A stretch of 64,000 nt of DNA from Antrodiella citrinella (taxonomy: Eukaryota > Basidiomycota > Agaricomycetes > Polyporales > Steccherinaceae), in assembly GCA_004802725.1 (NCBI GenBank), contig SGPM01000016.1, positions 1-64,000 of the forward strand, read 5' to 3'. Made by a program: the position numbers and the translations under genes. Positions 36,000-48,141 of the stretch are shown one piece after another. Position 1 is the stretch's first letter; each line of letters opens with the position of its first letter. A model generated the notes under the pieces. That model was not told the DNA's origin and searched no databases. It was given only the letters and a program-made list of their open reading frames with translations.

Positions 36000-38069
36000 T
36001 CAATTGCCTCCATCATGGTCATCCGCGTACCCTCTCGCTATACCGCTACGGCCCTGCTCCAGCACGCTTGGCGCGTCCTCTCCTATTCGCGTCTCGAGCC
36101 CCCTAAACGTCCTTGTCTGTAGGAAATGCGCTGGAACGATAGAATGGCATTAATTCAAATCGGCCCAAGATCGCCTTCGTGTACGATATCATACATACCT
36201 GAGGCACTATCAGCGAGGACAGACAGCGCGTTATCTTGGCTCCGCAACGCCACCGCAGATCCACCTTGTAATGTCGGGGGTTCGTCGATGTCACCACCGC
36301 CACCTTGCAGATTCAATTTCAGTTCACACTAGACTTCCGGAGAGCTCTGAAGCACGTACCTCCGTATCGCTTTGCATGGCGGTACCTTCCTGTCACTAAC
36401 GAGAAGATGGGTTCGTCTGGATCTACAGGCTCTGCACCCTCTTTCGGACCTATAGACGCGTCAGTTGGTATGCCATGTAGATCTACAGGAAGAAATACCT
36501 TCTGGCTTTTCTGCAGATAAGACCTCGTTGAAGTCCAGCACGTACTTCCCAGTCCAATTAGGCTCTGACTGCAACGCGATCTCGAGCTCGTACGGGGTGA
36601 CGATCGGACGCAGGAATTCCTGCGGTCCTCAAACCTCAGTACAATGTGCTCTCTTTATAGCGTTCAGACTACGTAACACACCTTGGCTTCTACTACGCTG
36701 TTCTCCGGACAAGCGACCATAACGAAACACTCGATCTCCATAAAGTTGGCCAGTTTTGCAGGATTGAGTTTGCCCACGCTGATCGTGTAGCTTTTCTTCT
36801 GCGCTTGCTTCAGAATGGTGCGTAGGTGGGATATCAGGGGCAAGTACGACGCTGTAAACCACAATTGAGTACGGAAGATACGCAATATCCACAGAAGTTA
36901 GCACTTACCGACTCCCAACGTCCCTACTAGTATACCAAAGACGTCCGCGTCTCGTGCCCGCTGCACCATAGCATAACGTCGCATGAGCAGTCTGTTGGTC
37001 TTGCCTGATTCCAGACGCGTCGTTTTACTCGTTGTATCGTACGTATATACCTACATTTGTGCTTAGTTGATTTCCGAGTGTAAGAGGAATGTAAATTTAC
37101 CTCTGCTGACGAATGTGTCATCAATAGGTTGGTCAAAGACAAGCTCTCTCCGCCGATATACAGGATTGCATCAGGACTGGTCAGATGTTGCGGTGTATCG
37201 GAGGTTACGGAAGTAGTTGTGCTATCCTGGAATGCTGGTAGTGCCATGAGAGGAAGCGGTGAGAATACCAGGTGTACCGACGGTGGTAGAGTGCTCTGTA
37301 GCCTTGACACGATATCGTCTGGAAGAATGCTGAGTGAGTATGCACGGAAAACAATAGAGAGTCACGCGTACCAGAGGCGTGTGCGTATGCAACGTCAGAT
37401 TTGAGAAGAACGGTGTCATACTGACGCTCCGCCGTGTTTAGACAAGCTGCGAGCTGTGTTGCACAGTCTTCCGCGTCGATCTCCTTGCGTCCAAATACAT
37501 AGATAACGGGGAGTCGTGAAGTTCTGCATGTTCCAAAGAATATGAACCAGTCAATCGAGGTGAAGCGCGACGGGGAAGCACGCACTGACTCATACAGGCA
37601 TGTCCATAGTGTACCATCGCGTTCGCGTCAACATGCTGAGCGGCCACCTCGTCGACGCAGCAACTGCCAGACGGAGAAAGCGTCAGTGACAAACTAGAGC
37701 TTCTAATCCGAGCGGGGGATTCTTACCTGCCATATGATGTATCTGCCAGGACATAGAGCTCGCACCCGGAGTCGGAGGGAAGTCTGCCCTTCAGTGACCG
37801 ATAGATGGGTACGGAATCGTGCAGGAGCTCATCCGGAAATTGCAAGGCGATCTGGAAGTCAAAAGTTACCGCTACTCCGTGTACTAACTTCAAATGATGT
37901 GGCGTACCCGTTTGTATCCTCCTTTGGTGATCTCCCGCACCGTGCGCTCGATCTCAAAGTATTCGAGGAACTCGCTGTCCGAGAGATCGCTAGGACCTTG
38001 TGATTCCACTTTTATCGTCCGTGTAATAGCATCTTCAGCGGATGTTGAGAACGCGGATGGCTCTGCCAT
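36000..38069 (-). CDS. DPH2: diphthamide biosynthesis protein 2
   Basis: About 500 aa, roughly ten exons. N-terminal [19 protein letters not shown] leads to [20 protein letters not shown] and [18 protein letters not shown], the Dph1/Dph2 fold signature. The Cys-containing [20 protein letters not shown] with [10 protein letters not shown] follows. Domain 3 has [40 protein letters not shown] and [20 protein letters not shown]. The C-terminus [20 protein letters not shown] is the Dph2-type tail. With Dph1 it forms the [4Fe-4S] radical-SAM enzyme that transfers the 3-amino-3-carboxypropyl group to the EF2 histidine. I chose the ATG at 38069 because family members start close to FSTSAEDAI; an upstream in-frame ATG at 38135 would add 22 residues. 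Confidence 0.93.
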
Positions 38070-38685
38070 ATGGGAGTTGGAAGGAAACAGAGGGCGAAGT
38101 AAAGCTGTTAGAAAGGTGTCGGCGAGTCCCGACATTCCGGCTTTCGATAAAGATCCGTTGTAAATTTGGAAGACAGATAAGATAAGATGCCTAGCTCAAA
38201 CTGCCCAGCGAAACGTTCCACTTTCCCCATACCAGATCTGGGGCCCCGCCGTGAATTCGTGTTTCAGTTCTTCATTTCCAGATTCACCGGAGGTAAGATA
38301 ATGAGTGTGGAGTTGAGCATGCGCCTTAGGAGTTAGATCTGGTGCGGGTCGGCAAACGCCGAGTAAGGAGAACAGACGGACCTCGAAGGTAACACTGCAA
38401 AATAAAAAGAACGGAATGTTTGTTGTGTTTTCCTTTCATTCGCCTCCCAACTCGCCCCTCTTTTACTTTGGAAGACGCGTCGGTGCTGTAGCACGCGTCG
38501 AGCCACAAAGTACGCGCGCGTGACTGACTATTTTCGCGTCTCCTGAGTGCTATCATTTCGCTCGGAGGCTCAGTGCTGAGTAGCTGTTAGCATTGCCATA
38601 ACCCCTCTCGTTCTGGTCGTGAGTAAAGCGTAGGAAGGGTACAAATACCAAAGGTGAGCATCTTCGTAACGACTTTCTTCTCATC
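38070..38685. promoter_or_regulatory. divergent promoter, DPH2 / EOS1
   Basis: 616 bp between start codons on opposite strands. No ORF of substance. It probably contains both leaders. Confidence 0.5.
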
Positions 38686-40548
38686 ATGGCGGCGACCACG
38701 ACCACGACCACGACCACCACTTCAGAACGCACTGAACAATATGCTCGCAGGTCCTCCGTGTCCGCTCTCGCTCTCGTCTTCACACCTCTGCCTTCCACCG
38801 TGTCGTTGGTGGCCTCCGACTCCAGCTCCGACTCAGATTACCCCGCACATGTTCGTCCTCGTTCACATTCGATAACGCCCCAGCCACCTACCCGAACACG
38901 ATCACGCCCTCATTCTGGCCCACAAACGCCTTATCCCTCGCTACGCACACAAAATATCCGCCAGCGCAGTCGTTTCAACTCAGAGACGCCACTTATGTCT
39001 ACTATACCAGCCATCCAGGCTACCGGAGTCCCGAGCACGGATGCTTCAGGAAGCGGACAAGTCACACCGCTGCCCCCCGCCTGTCCGCCAGGCAGTCCAC
39101 CACCATACTCTCTTACCCCTCCAGAAACCGACCCCAGTTCTCCGTTCCTGTTCAAACGGGCAGCGTCTTCCCCACACTTGCATTCCCCGCCTCAGTCGCC
39201 TCTACTGCAGCATTACCCTCACTCGAGCAGTTCATCTCGCCTACTTTCTTCCTCTGCGCTGCTTACACCACGATTCCGTCATGCATATGCGAATCCGGAG
39301 ACATCGGACGACCCTGACACAGACGCGGACGCATCCATGTCAGAGGATACTGTTATCTACACCTCGACTCAGCCATCGCTGACGGGGACCCTTCGCGCAC
39401 GACTGCTTGGCAAAGGGAAGGCTAGAGCGGATGAGGTCAGGATGCGGCCTATTTGTACCACACCAGGGGTGATCGGTGCAGGTGAGACGGAAACAGAAGG
39501 AGAAGATGCGGTGAGTCAAACTTGGTTATTTTTGGTTTCGGTGCACGCGAGTCTTTTGTGAAGTGTGTTTTCAAGCTGTGTCGCGTCTTACCACACACGT
39601 TGATCGCTGAGTTCCAATTCATTTCCCTGCTCGTTATTCGCTCCCCAACCTTGGACCCACAGCTCACGATATCTTGCTGACACTGCCTTTCTCTCTCGCA
39701 GCCCCGCCGTCTCCCTACCGCACGCATCATACCAACCTCCTCACTTCCCTTCCTTTCCTGGCTGACATCCACCGGAACCGTTCCTCTACTCTCGCCACTC
39801 AAACCTTTCATCCCACTGCTATGGGAGCTCTCTCGGTTACTCTCTATCGTACCGGCCGTGTTTGGTACGATGTATAACCTTTACTATGTCTTCTTTCCTC
39901 CCGAAGATCGTCTGTGGTGGAGGGTGGAGTTTCTCGTCAGCGCGTTATGGGTATGTACTGCCTACTCTCCATATTTATGTTATTGACCTGTAATTGCAGT
40001 CAACCTTGACAGGATGGCAGTGTCTCATGATGACATCTGGACTACTGAAACGTTGGCGAGTATATTACTCTCCACTCCCAACACTCATCCGACTGCTTGC
40101 GTTACAAGGTAAGCTGATCGCATACATCTCACTTCTACCGACCAAGCTGATAGCTCTCCCAGCAATATGCTGGCCAGCGACCCACCTCACCCTCACCCTC
40201 CTCGAACACTCCAAACGCCCACTCATATGCTGGGCCGCGATCGCCACCACGACATGCTGCAGCCGGAGCGTCCAGATGTGGGTCACCTCCAACATCATCG
40301 TCGCAGGGCCTCACTACAGCCCCGTCGCCGACGGTCCGTCTTCCTCGTCCTCGGCAGCAGCGTCCGTCGCGGCGCGGCGAGACTCTAACCTGAACGCGGT
40401 GGAGAAGGAGCGGATGAAGATGGGGAGAAGACGGAAGTGGAATTGGAGCGCGGTGGGCGCGAAGTGTGCGTTGCCGGCTGGCATTCTGTATTTCGTGATG
40501 GCGTGGGTGGAGATCCTGCGACGGGAATATGAAGTGAGAGGGTGCTGA
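38686..40548 (+). CDS. EOS1: EOS1-like ER N-glycosylation protein
   Basis: About 500 aa. The first ~270 residues are disordered and Ser/Pro/Thr-rich, starting with a Thr run encoded by an ACC/ACG microsatellite (MAATTTTTTTTTSERTEQ). The membrane domain has IVPAVFGTMYNLYYVFFPPE, DRLWWRVEFLVSALWSTLTG, WQCLMMTSGLLKRWRVYYSP, LPTLIRLLALQAICWPATHL and LPAGILYFVMAWVEILRREY. The order and the YYSPLPTLIRLLALQAICW core match the EOS1 family (ER membrane, linked to N-glycosylation and oxidative-stress tolerance in yeast). Introns within the membrane part are short and in phase. Biochemical activity is unknown even in yeast. Confidence 0.88.
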
Positions 40549-40774
40549 CTGGAGGTTATTTATACTGTACATGCTTTGCTGCACACACGTTTTAGAGGAT
40601 TCAGATGGATGATACATAGGAACGGTAATATATTCCAGACATGACGTATATCGTGAATGTTACGTAATAGAAATGTGAATGAAGAGTGGGGTTCTAGTGT
40701 CTACCAGGTATATCATTAGTACGTGTTCTATTTACTTCCCGCATATCCACGCACGGACTGCTCTATATAATCCA

Positions 40775-42462
<1,688 letters not shown>

Positions 42463-42776
42463 TGCGGGCAAGCTTATGGACGTTCTGCTCGTTGTCTGGG
42501 ACGTTGCTCTGGCCCGCTCGACGCTGGTCTCGGCGGGGTGGTCGTCGTCTCATTTCTCGGTCAGACCATAATCATTCTGAATTTCTAGACGCCACGTGGA
42601 AATACGATCGACACGTCTCGGCATCTTGCGTGTCTGCAACAAAGAAGGGTAGATTTGGACGACGGTCATTTCAACCTTTTCTTGTAACCTCGAGTCCCCG
42701 AGCAACATGGTCATGTATATTTATTACTACATGGGTACTAGCCACTTTGCCAACATCTACCAGGTATTCGCTCAAA
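42463..42776. promoter_or_regulatory. ERG1 promoter with CACGTG E-box
   Basis: 314 bp between the ERG1 start and the end of the MFS gene. A palindromic CCACGTGG sits at 42592-42599. Fungal SREBP-type bHLH factors bind E-box/SRE sites at sterol genes, so a regulatory role is plausible but unproven. Confidence 0.4.
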
Positions 42777-44412
42777 TCACAATCGCCACATTCTCTCACC
42801 CGGACTCAGCGCACGGTTTCGTCGTGTGTAGATGAACCGCAAAACAATCACGACAGCCGCACCCAAAACCAAGAACGCTGCGTTCGTGAAATGTCCAGTC
42901 CGATACCCAGGCGCCTCGTTTGCCTTGAAAATATACACTCCTGCGCGTCGACACTATGATCAGACCGTGCGATACGATGACAGTGAATGGAAGTACGCAC
43001 CAATGATCTGGCCAATTTGCCCAATAGACACATTCAGGGGTACTGACAATGTGGATGCGCCGGTGTTTCTTAGGTTCGCCGTCAACCAACTGAGCAAAGG
43101 TGGTATAGCGGCAAAGGAGAATGACACTGCAACGCAGAGAAGGCCATATCGTGCTTTGAACGATTCCGCGGGGAGGCCGCCTGCGAGCACGTTTGTTCAA
43201 GAAAGGAAAAAGACACAAAATAATAGAATTTTCTCACCTTGTATGAAGAAGCTGATTCCAGCAATCATCAGCGATACGAAAGCACCCCACGAACGCATCT
43301 CCCGCTTGTCCGAGGCCCACGACACGAGCACCGTGACGACGAAAGCAATCGCGTACGGAGGAACGGTGAAGAGCTGAGCCTGGAGGCCGGTATATCCCAG
43401 ACCCAATACGATAGTTGGTGAGAAGAGGGAGATACTGGAGAACGGCACTGAGATGGAGATGTAGACCAGGTAATGAAGGTATAATCTCCAATCCAGCAGA
43501 GTTGCTTTTGCCTCTTTCCATGTGATCTTCTCGTGTCCCAGCGACGCGACGCCTCTGATACGCTCAACGGCCAGTTCGCGTTCCTCGGGGGAGAGCCAGG
43601 ACTCGGTTTCGGGGAAGTTCGGGAACCAGAAGAACACGAAGATGGCAAGGACACAAGAGGGGATGCCCTCAAGGATGAAAAGCCATCGCCACGCTTGGAG
43701 TCCGCCAACGCGGTCCATGTGCCCCACTCCATAAGCTATCGCGCCACCAAAAGCACCTCCAAGGGTGGCACACGCCAAAATCAAGGCAGCTCGCAGGGCG
43801 CGTTCGTCCGGCTTGTACCAAAACGTGAGGCAATACACCATCCCGGGGAACAGCCCTGCCTCAAACGCGCCGAGGAGGAACCTGACTGCAACGATGCCGC
43901 CGAAGTTATGGACAGCGCCAAGGATCATAGTCATGACGCCCCACATGAACATGAGGAACGCAAGCCAGCGACTGGGTTTGAACCTCTTGAGCATGTAGTT
44001 GGAGGGCGTCTCGAAGATGGTGTACGCCACGATGAAGATCATCAATGCGATTAAGTATTCCTGGTTCGTCAAATGCGTGTTGGATATGAGGTCGTCATGA
44101 ACGTTCGCGTTGAGTAGTTTCGCGTTTCCCTGCCAAGAAAGGTCAGCGAATTGATATTTTCATGCACCTGATGATTAAGCTCACAATATTGGAACGATCC
44201 AAAAAGCATAGCAAGTAAATCATCATGGAAACAGGTATCAGCCGTATATCGATACGCCTCACAAGCCTGTCGAGCGAAGCGTGAGTGTAAAATTGGCGAT
44301 ATTTTGAATTGACATACCTCCGCTCAGCCTCGGGATCTATAACGAACTTCACTTCCTGTCGGGTCTCCTCCTCACTAGCAGACCACTTTTCCACATCCTT
44401 TACGTCGGCCAT
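42777..44412 (-). CDS. MFS transporter, allantoate permease (Dal5/ACS) family
   Basis: About 480 aa, four or five exons, twelve predicted helices. N-terminus MADVKDVEKWSASEEETRQE, then LVRRIDIRLIPVSMMIYLLC and FLDRSNIGNAK (TM1, ACS-family signature), TPSNYMLKRFKPSRWLAFLM, GAFEAGLFPGMVYCLTFWY (the motif of anion:cation symporters), the loop FPETESWLSPEERELAVERI, and the C-terminal half with GYTGLQAQLFTVPPYAIAF and IFKANEAPGYRTGHFTNAAF. Family members import allantoate, nicotinate, pantothenate or biotin precursors across the plasma membrane. The substrate of this one cannot be assigned from sequence. Confidence 0.92.
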
Positions 44413-44974
44413 CGTGAAACAAGCAGATTGGCAGTGATAGAAGTGGCGGAGAGGCAGCAAAGCAAGGGTTCCAACATTTCCACCAGCATTTTAACAGAAT
44501 CAAGCTTGGCTGCCGGGAGAGTCCTCCGAAGCACCTGGCAGGTGGTCATCAAGCGAGATTAGAATCAGGGCACAACAAATGAGCAGGTTCAGGTGATCCA
44601 TAATATTCCATATTCTCTCAATACTTTTCTCTATCATGGTACTTGAGAGTATTGCCAATCGTCACGCGCACTGGTCCCATGACAGTCGAACGGCAACTTG
44701 ACCTCGAACCAGGCGTACTTTGACGTGAGCCGACGGACCTAATCTGAGTTTATCTGACCACTGACTAGTACTTACAGCGATGGGGCAATGTCGGAGATAA
44801 CAGCGTAAAGTGAAGTGATGGAATACTAATAGCAGGGAGGAGGACAGTCTCCCAAGGCAGACCATGATACGTGACCGAGTCGTGGGTTCACAGGAAGGAA
44901 GACGATTCCGACAAGGAGTCCTCGCATTGCACGTAATGATAAGTCATGTGCCACTTGGGACGTCTGCTGTGCAT
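44413..44974. other. intergenic, MFS promoter side
   Basis: No gene seen between the MFS start and the tRNA gene. Confidence 0.5.
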
Positions 44975-45078
44975 GGTTAGATGGCCGAGCGGTCTAAGGC
45001 GCCAGACTAAGGACCATGGCTGATTCAGTCAATGATATCTGGTCCTCACGGGCGTGGGTTCGAATCCCACTCTAATCA
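44975..45078 (+). tRNA. tRNA-Leu(AAG) with intron
   Basis: Acceptor GGTTAGA pairs with TCTAATC (one G-T), followed by discriminator A. The D-arm is GCCGAGCGGTCTAAGGC (A-box), the anticodon stem CCAGA/TCTGG, the anticodon AAG, then an intron of about 27-28 nt beginning just after the anticodon (GACCATGGCTG...). A long variable arm typical of Leu (TCCTCACGGGC) precedes the T-arm GTGGGTTCGAATCCCAC (B-box). It reads CUU codons (CUC after A34-to-I editing). Position and length (104 nt) fit a nuclear tRNA gene. Confidence 0.95.
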
Positions 45079-45463
45079 TGTCTTTTTACAGTGTTTCCCC
45101 GGCACTTGTCCCAGCGCGAGAACTATGGCTGTAGTTGTTCGTCCCACTTTACCTTTTCCTATCAAATTACTGTAGCCTATGCTTATTTCATCCTGCACAT
45201 GCGAGATAGTAATGTGTTTTGGACGGGAATGTGTCCGATGACCCCACCGTTCGGCTAGATGTTACGTGATGCACAGTACTTCCTCCTCGACAACTCCTCG
45301 ACCTCGACGGCCGCCCTCTTTCTGTTCTTTTCAGGCAAACTTTTATATTCCTGGGTTGGTGGATACATCCCGAAGCTGTATCGTGAACACAGTCAGCTTT
45401 ATCGTGAGTCACTGATACGATTAGTCTTCATACTGGCACCAACATGATACACAATTAGGGCAC
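45079..45463. other. tRNA 3' flank and F-box gene promoter
   Basis: A short T-rich run follows the tRNA (TCTTTTTACAG), which can end Pol III transcription. No gene seen. Confidence 0.5.
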
Positions 45464-46717
45464 ATGCAAGTTTCAGGCTGCAACGTGACCGTCGTGGTCC
45501 CCCGCTGGCAACAGCGACAATTTCCTCAGGAACTGGTCGACCACGTCCTTGGCCATCTCCCTCCTCCATCACTCAAAACTGCATCCTTGGTATCCTCATC
45601 ATGGTCGGCATCCGCTCGCAGATACCTCTTTCGCGAGATCCACATCTGGCCAGGTTTTCAGCCTCTCAGTGCGTTCGCCAGAATGCTGGACGAGAGCTCA
45701 TGGCATTTCCGGTCAACCGTGGAACTGCATATCTTCCGAGGCTTCATATCGTTCTCCGACCTTATAGGCGTCATTTCCCGCCTGACACAATTGCAGTTGT
45801 TAAAGCTGCATCTACATGTTGACAACATCCCCAACCCTCTCCCTCCGCTCCCTTCGCCATCGCGGAGCATTGACACCATCCAGTTCGTGCGTTTAGATGA
45901 AGAGGGTGAACGCCCGTGGGACGTACAGTTCTACATCATCCGCATGTTCCATACAGTGCAGGAGCTCCATATTGGAACGGGATCCTCAGAAGGGCATGAT
46001 TACGAGGACGTAACAAACAACCTGTCTACAACTTCTTATGATCATCGAACCAAAATTTGCTCTCTCTTTGTCTCGGAGACGGGTGAGGGGTACGATGAGG
46101 TTACCAAGTGCCTCAACGACCTTCTCGTTCGCTCCATAGATCTTGAAAACCTCACACACCTGGAGCTCCCAGCATGGCCCGCCTCCTGCGCTTGCGAATA
46201 CAAATCGCTCGTTCGCTCTGTGTCTTCTAGTCTGACACACTTCTCCTTCGACATGTCTGAGGAGAATGATGAACGCGATGACAGCGGTGATGTCAAAGCT
46301 GCATGGCACGATCTCGGCCTGTCCTCTTGTACAGCTCTCCAGACCGTCCGCATCCTATTCAACTCCCGCCTCCTCGTCTTCAGGGAACCAACAACATACT
46401 TAAACTGGCACCGTGCTTGCGACGCATTGTCTGCCCACCAGACCCGTCCCACTCGGCTGCCGGAGATCATTCTCCGTGTCTGCTTCCAAAGTATCAAAGA
46501 ACAGACGTGTCAAGACCACCTCGATTCAGTTCCTTGGGCCCATGTCGAGAATACCATTCTTGGTTTCGACATTATACCGGACAGGGTTGTGTTTCAATGT
46601 GAGTGGCAAGTGGTTACTAGACACGGGCAGCGGGTCTCCGAGGCAGCGTGCTTGCAAAAGGTGCCTCGCCTCTCGCAAAGATGTGAGGTCGTCTTCGAAG
46701 AACTTTTTTGTTCATAA
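45464..46717 (+). CDS. F-box-like protein (single exon)
   Basis: An uninterrupted 417-codon frame. Residues ~19-60 (RQFPQELVDHVLGHLPPPSL, KTASLVSSSWSASARRYLF) fit the F-box: an LP/FPxELxxxIL-type helix, then LxxxSLVSxxW and ARxxLF. The rest is leucine-rich with irregular repeats (RLTQLQLLKLHLHV, HTVQELHIGT, LENLTHLELP), as in the many Agaricomycete F-box proteins that bind Skp1 and recruit substrates to SCF ubiquitin ligases. There is no intron, unusual in this window. Target unknown. Confidence 0.8.
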   Translation: MQVSGCNVTVVVPRWQQRQFPQELVDHVLGHLPPPSLKTASLVSSSWSASARRYLFREIHIWPGFQPLSAFARMLDESSWHFRSTVELHIFRGFISFSDLIGVISRLTQLQLLKLHLHVDNIPNPLPPLPSPSRSIDTIQFVRLDEEGERPWDVQFYIIRMFHTVQELHIGTGSSEGHDYEDVTNNLSTTSYDHRTKICSLFVSETGEGYDEVTKCLNDLLVRSIDLENLTHLELPAWPASCACEYKSLVRSVSSSLTHFSFDMSEENDERDDSGDVKAAWHDLGLSSCTALQTVRILFNSRLLVFREPTTYLNWHRACDALSAHQTRPTRLPEIILRVCFQSIKEQTCQDHLDSVPWAHVENTILGFDIIPDRVVFQCEWQVVTRHGQRVSEAACLQKVPRLSQRCEVVFEELFCS

Positions 46718-47314
46718 TAGGCGGATTCTGATATGAGGGTGAGCTTACACCATTTATTTAACTCTCACTCTAGTGATGATATTGATGCATCCTAATTCAC
46801 AGCCCTTTTCCCTCCTGGCCATTCAGTATGCATCCGTGACGGGGGGCAACCTGTCCTATACTTTCTCTGAGTCATCATGACAGTGCATGCGTACTAGTAC
46901 AACTCAGAAGCAACGCAAGGGCCGCCCTAGAATGTCTAGTCAATGTTCCCCTTGTATGGACGCTGTGTCTGAGCAGGCAATGGCAATGTTATGATTTGTG
47001 ACAACGAGGGATATGTCGTGGGTTTTATCATGATCGAGGGAGTGAAGGGAAAGGCTTCGCTGAGCAGTGTTGTTACGTAAGACTGCTCTCTTCGTCTCTG
47101 TTTTCCTCACCGGCGTGCACAGAGTTCCACCACGCGTCGTCTTGTCTCAACTTACACTTCGAGCATATGGGCACGATGAGGGCGTGTACAGTGCGCCTAG
47201 TCCCTTGTGGTTGATATGCAATTTATGTAAATCGGATGACTCGGACGAAGGGTCGGAGTCAACGACGTCGACGACCCATCGCACCCCCATCGCGTTGACA
47301 TACGCCCATCTGCC
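46718..47314. other. intergenic, no gene seen
   Basis: Mixed 3' and 5' flanks. ORFs here are short and featureless. Confidence 0.5.
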
Positions 47315-48070
47315 ATGGTGGACGAGCCGGACTTTTGCTTTCCAGTAAAGGACCTGAGCAATTCGAAAATGAAGCTGACACCGTTCATTGTGCGTTGCTC
47401 TTTCGATCCTCAAATCCGAAATGAACTGAACTTCATGGATTTATAATTACAGCCTTCCCGCCATGCAGAAACGTTCTATGCAGGTGCCTGCGAGGACTCG
47501 CATATGTACGACTATCTGCCTTGGGGACCGTTCAGCTCCTGCGCCGAATTTGTGGACACTTTGATCACGAAGCGGATCCAGCCCAGCACCGCAGAAACCC
47601 TATTTGCAGTCATAGACACGACCCGACCGACCGACACCGAAGGCACCGAGTCCCTCGCAGGGGTCATCGGTCTCCTCAACACATCTCCAACCAGCCTAAG
47701 CACGGAAATTGGGTTCGTGATCACCCTCCCCGCGTTCCGGCGCACCCACATCACGACCACCGCTGCCTCTCTCTTGCTGCAATGGTGCTTAGAGCCGCCA
47801 GAGCAAGGTGGATTGGGTCTACGGAGGGTGCAGTGGCAGACGAACGAGATGAATGCGGCTTCGGCGCGGGTAGCGGAGAAGATTGGGTTCAGGCTGGAAG
47901 GAGTCATAAGGTGGCAGAGGATCTTAAAAGAGGGGAAGCCGGGTGCCAGTGTCGTACGAGACGGTCCGGATCAAAGACCGGGAAGACATACGAAAATGTT
48001 CTCTCTCTGTTGGGACGATTGGGAGGCTGGTGAAAGAGACAGTACATTACAAAGACTGAGCGTGAAATAA
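47315..48070 (+). CDS. GNAT-family N-acetyltransferase
   Basis: Two exons, about 232 aa. Exon 1 begins MVDEPDFCFPVKDLSNSKMK. Exon 2 has RHAETFYAGACEDSHMYDYL, SLAGVIGLLNTSPTSLSTEI (central strands), GFVITLPAFRRTHITTTAAS (acetyl-CoA-binding loop region) and VQWQTNEMNAASARVAEKIG with FRLEGVIRW. This is the RimJ/RimL-type GNAT layout seen in many fungal small-molecule or protein acetyltransferases. It is followed 71 bp downstream by the convergent Argonaute 3' end. Acceptor unknown. Confidence 0.88.
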
Positions 48071-48141
48071 CAGATATAATACATTCCTAGATGCTAGAAC
48101 CGTGATAACGACGATGAAGATCATTCAAGAAATGTTATCCT

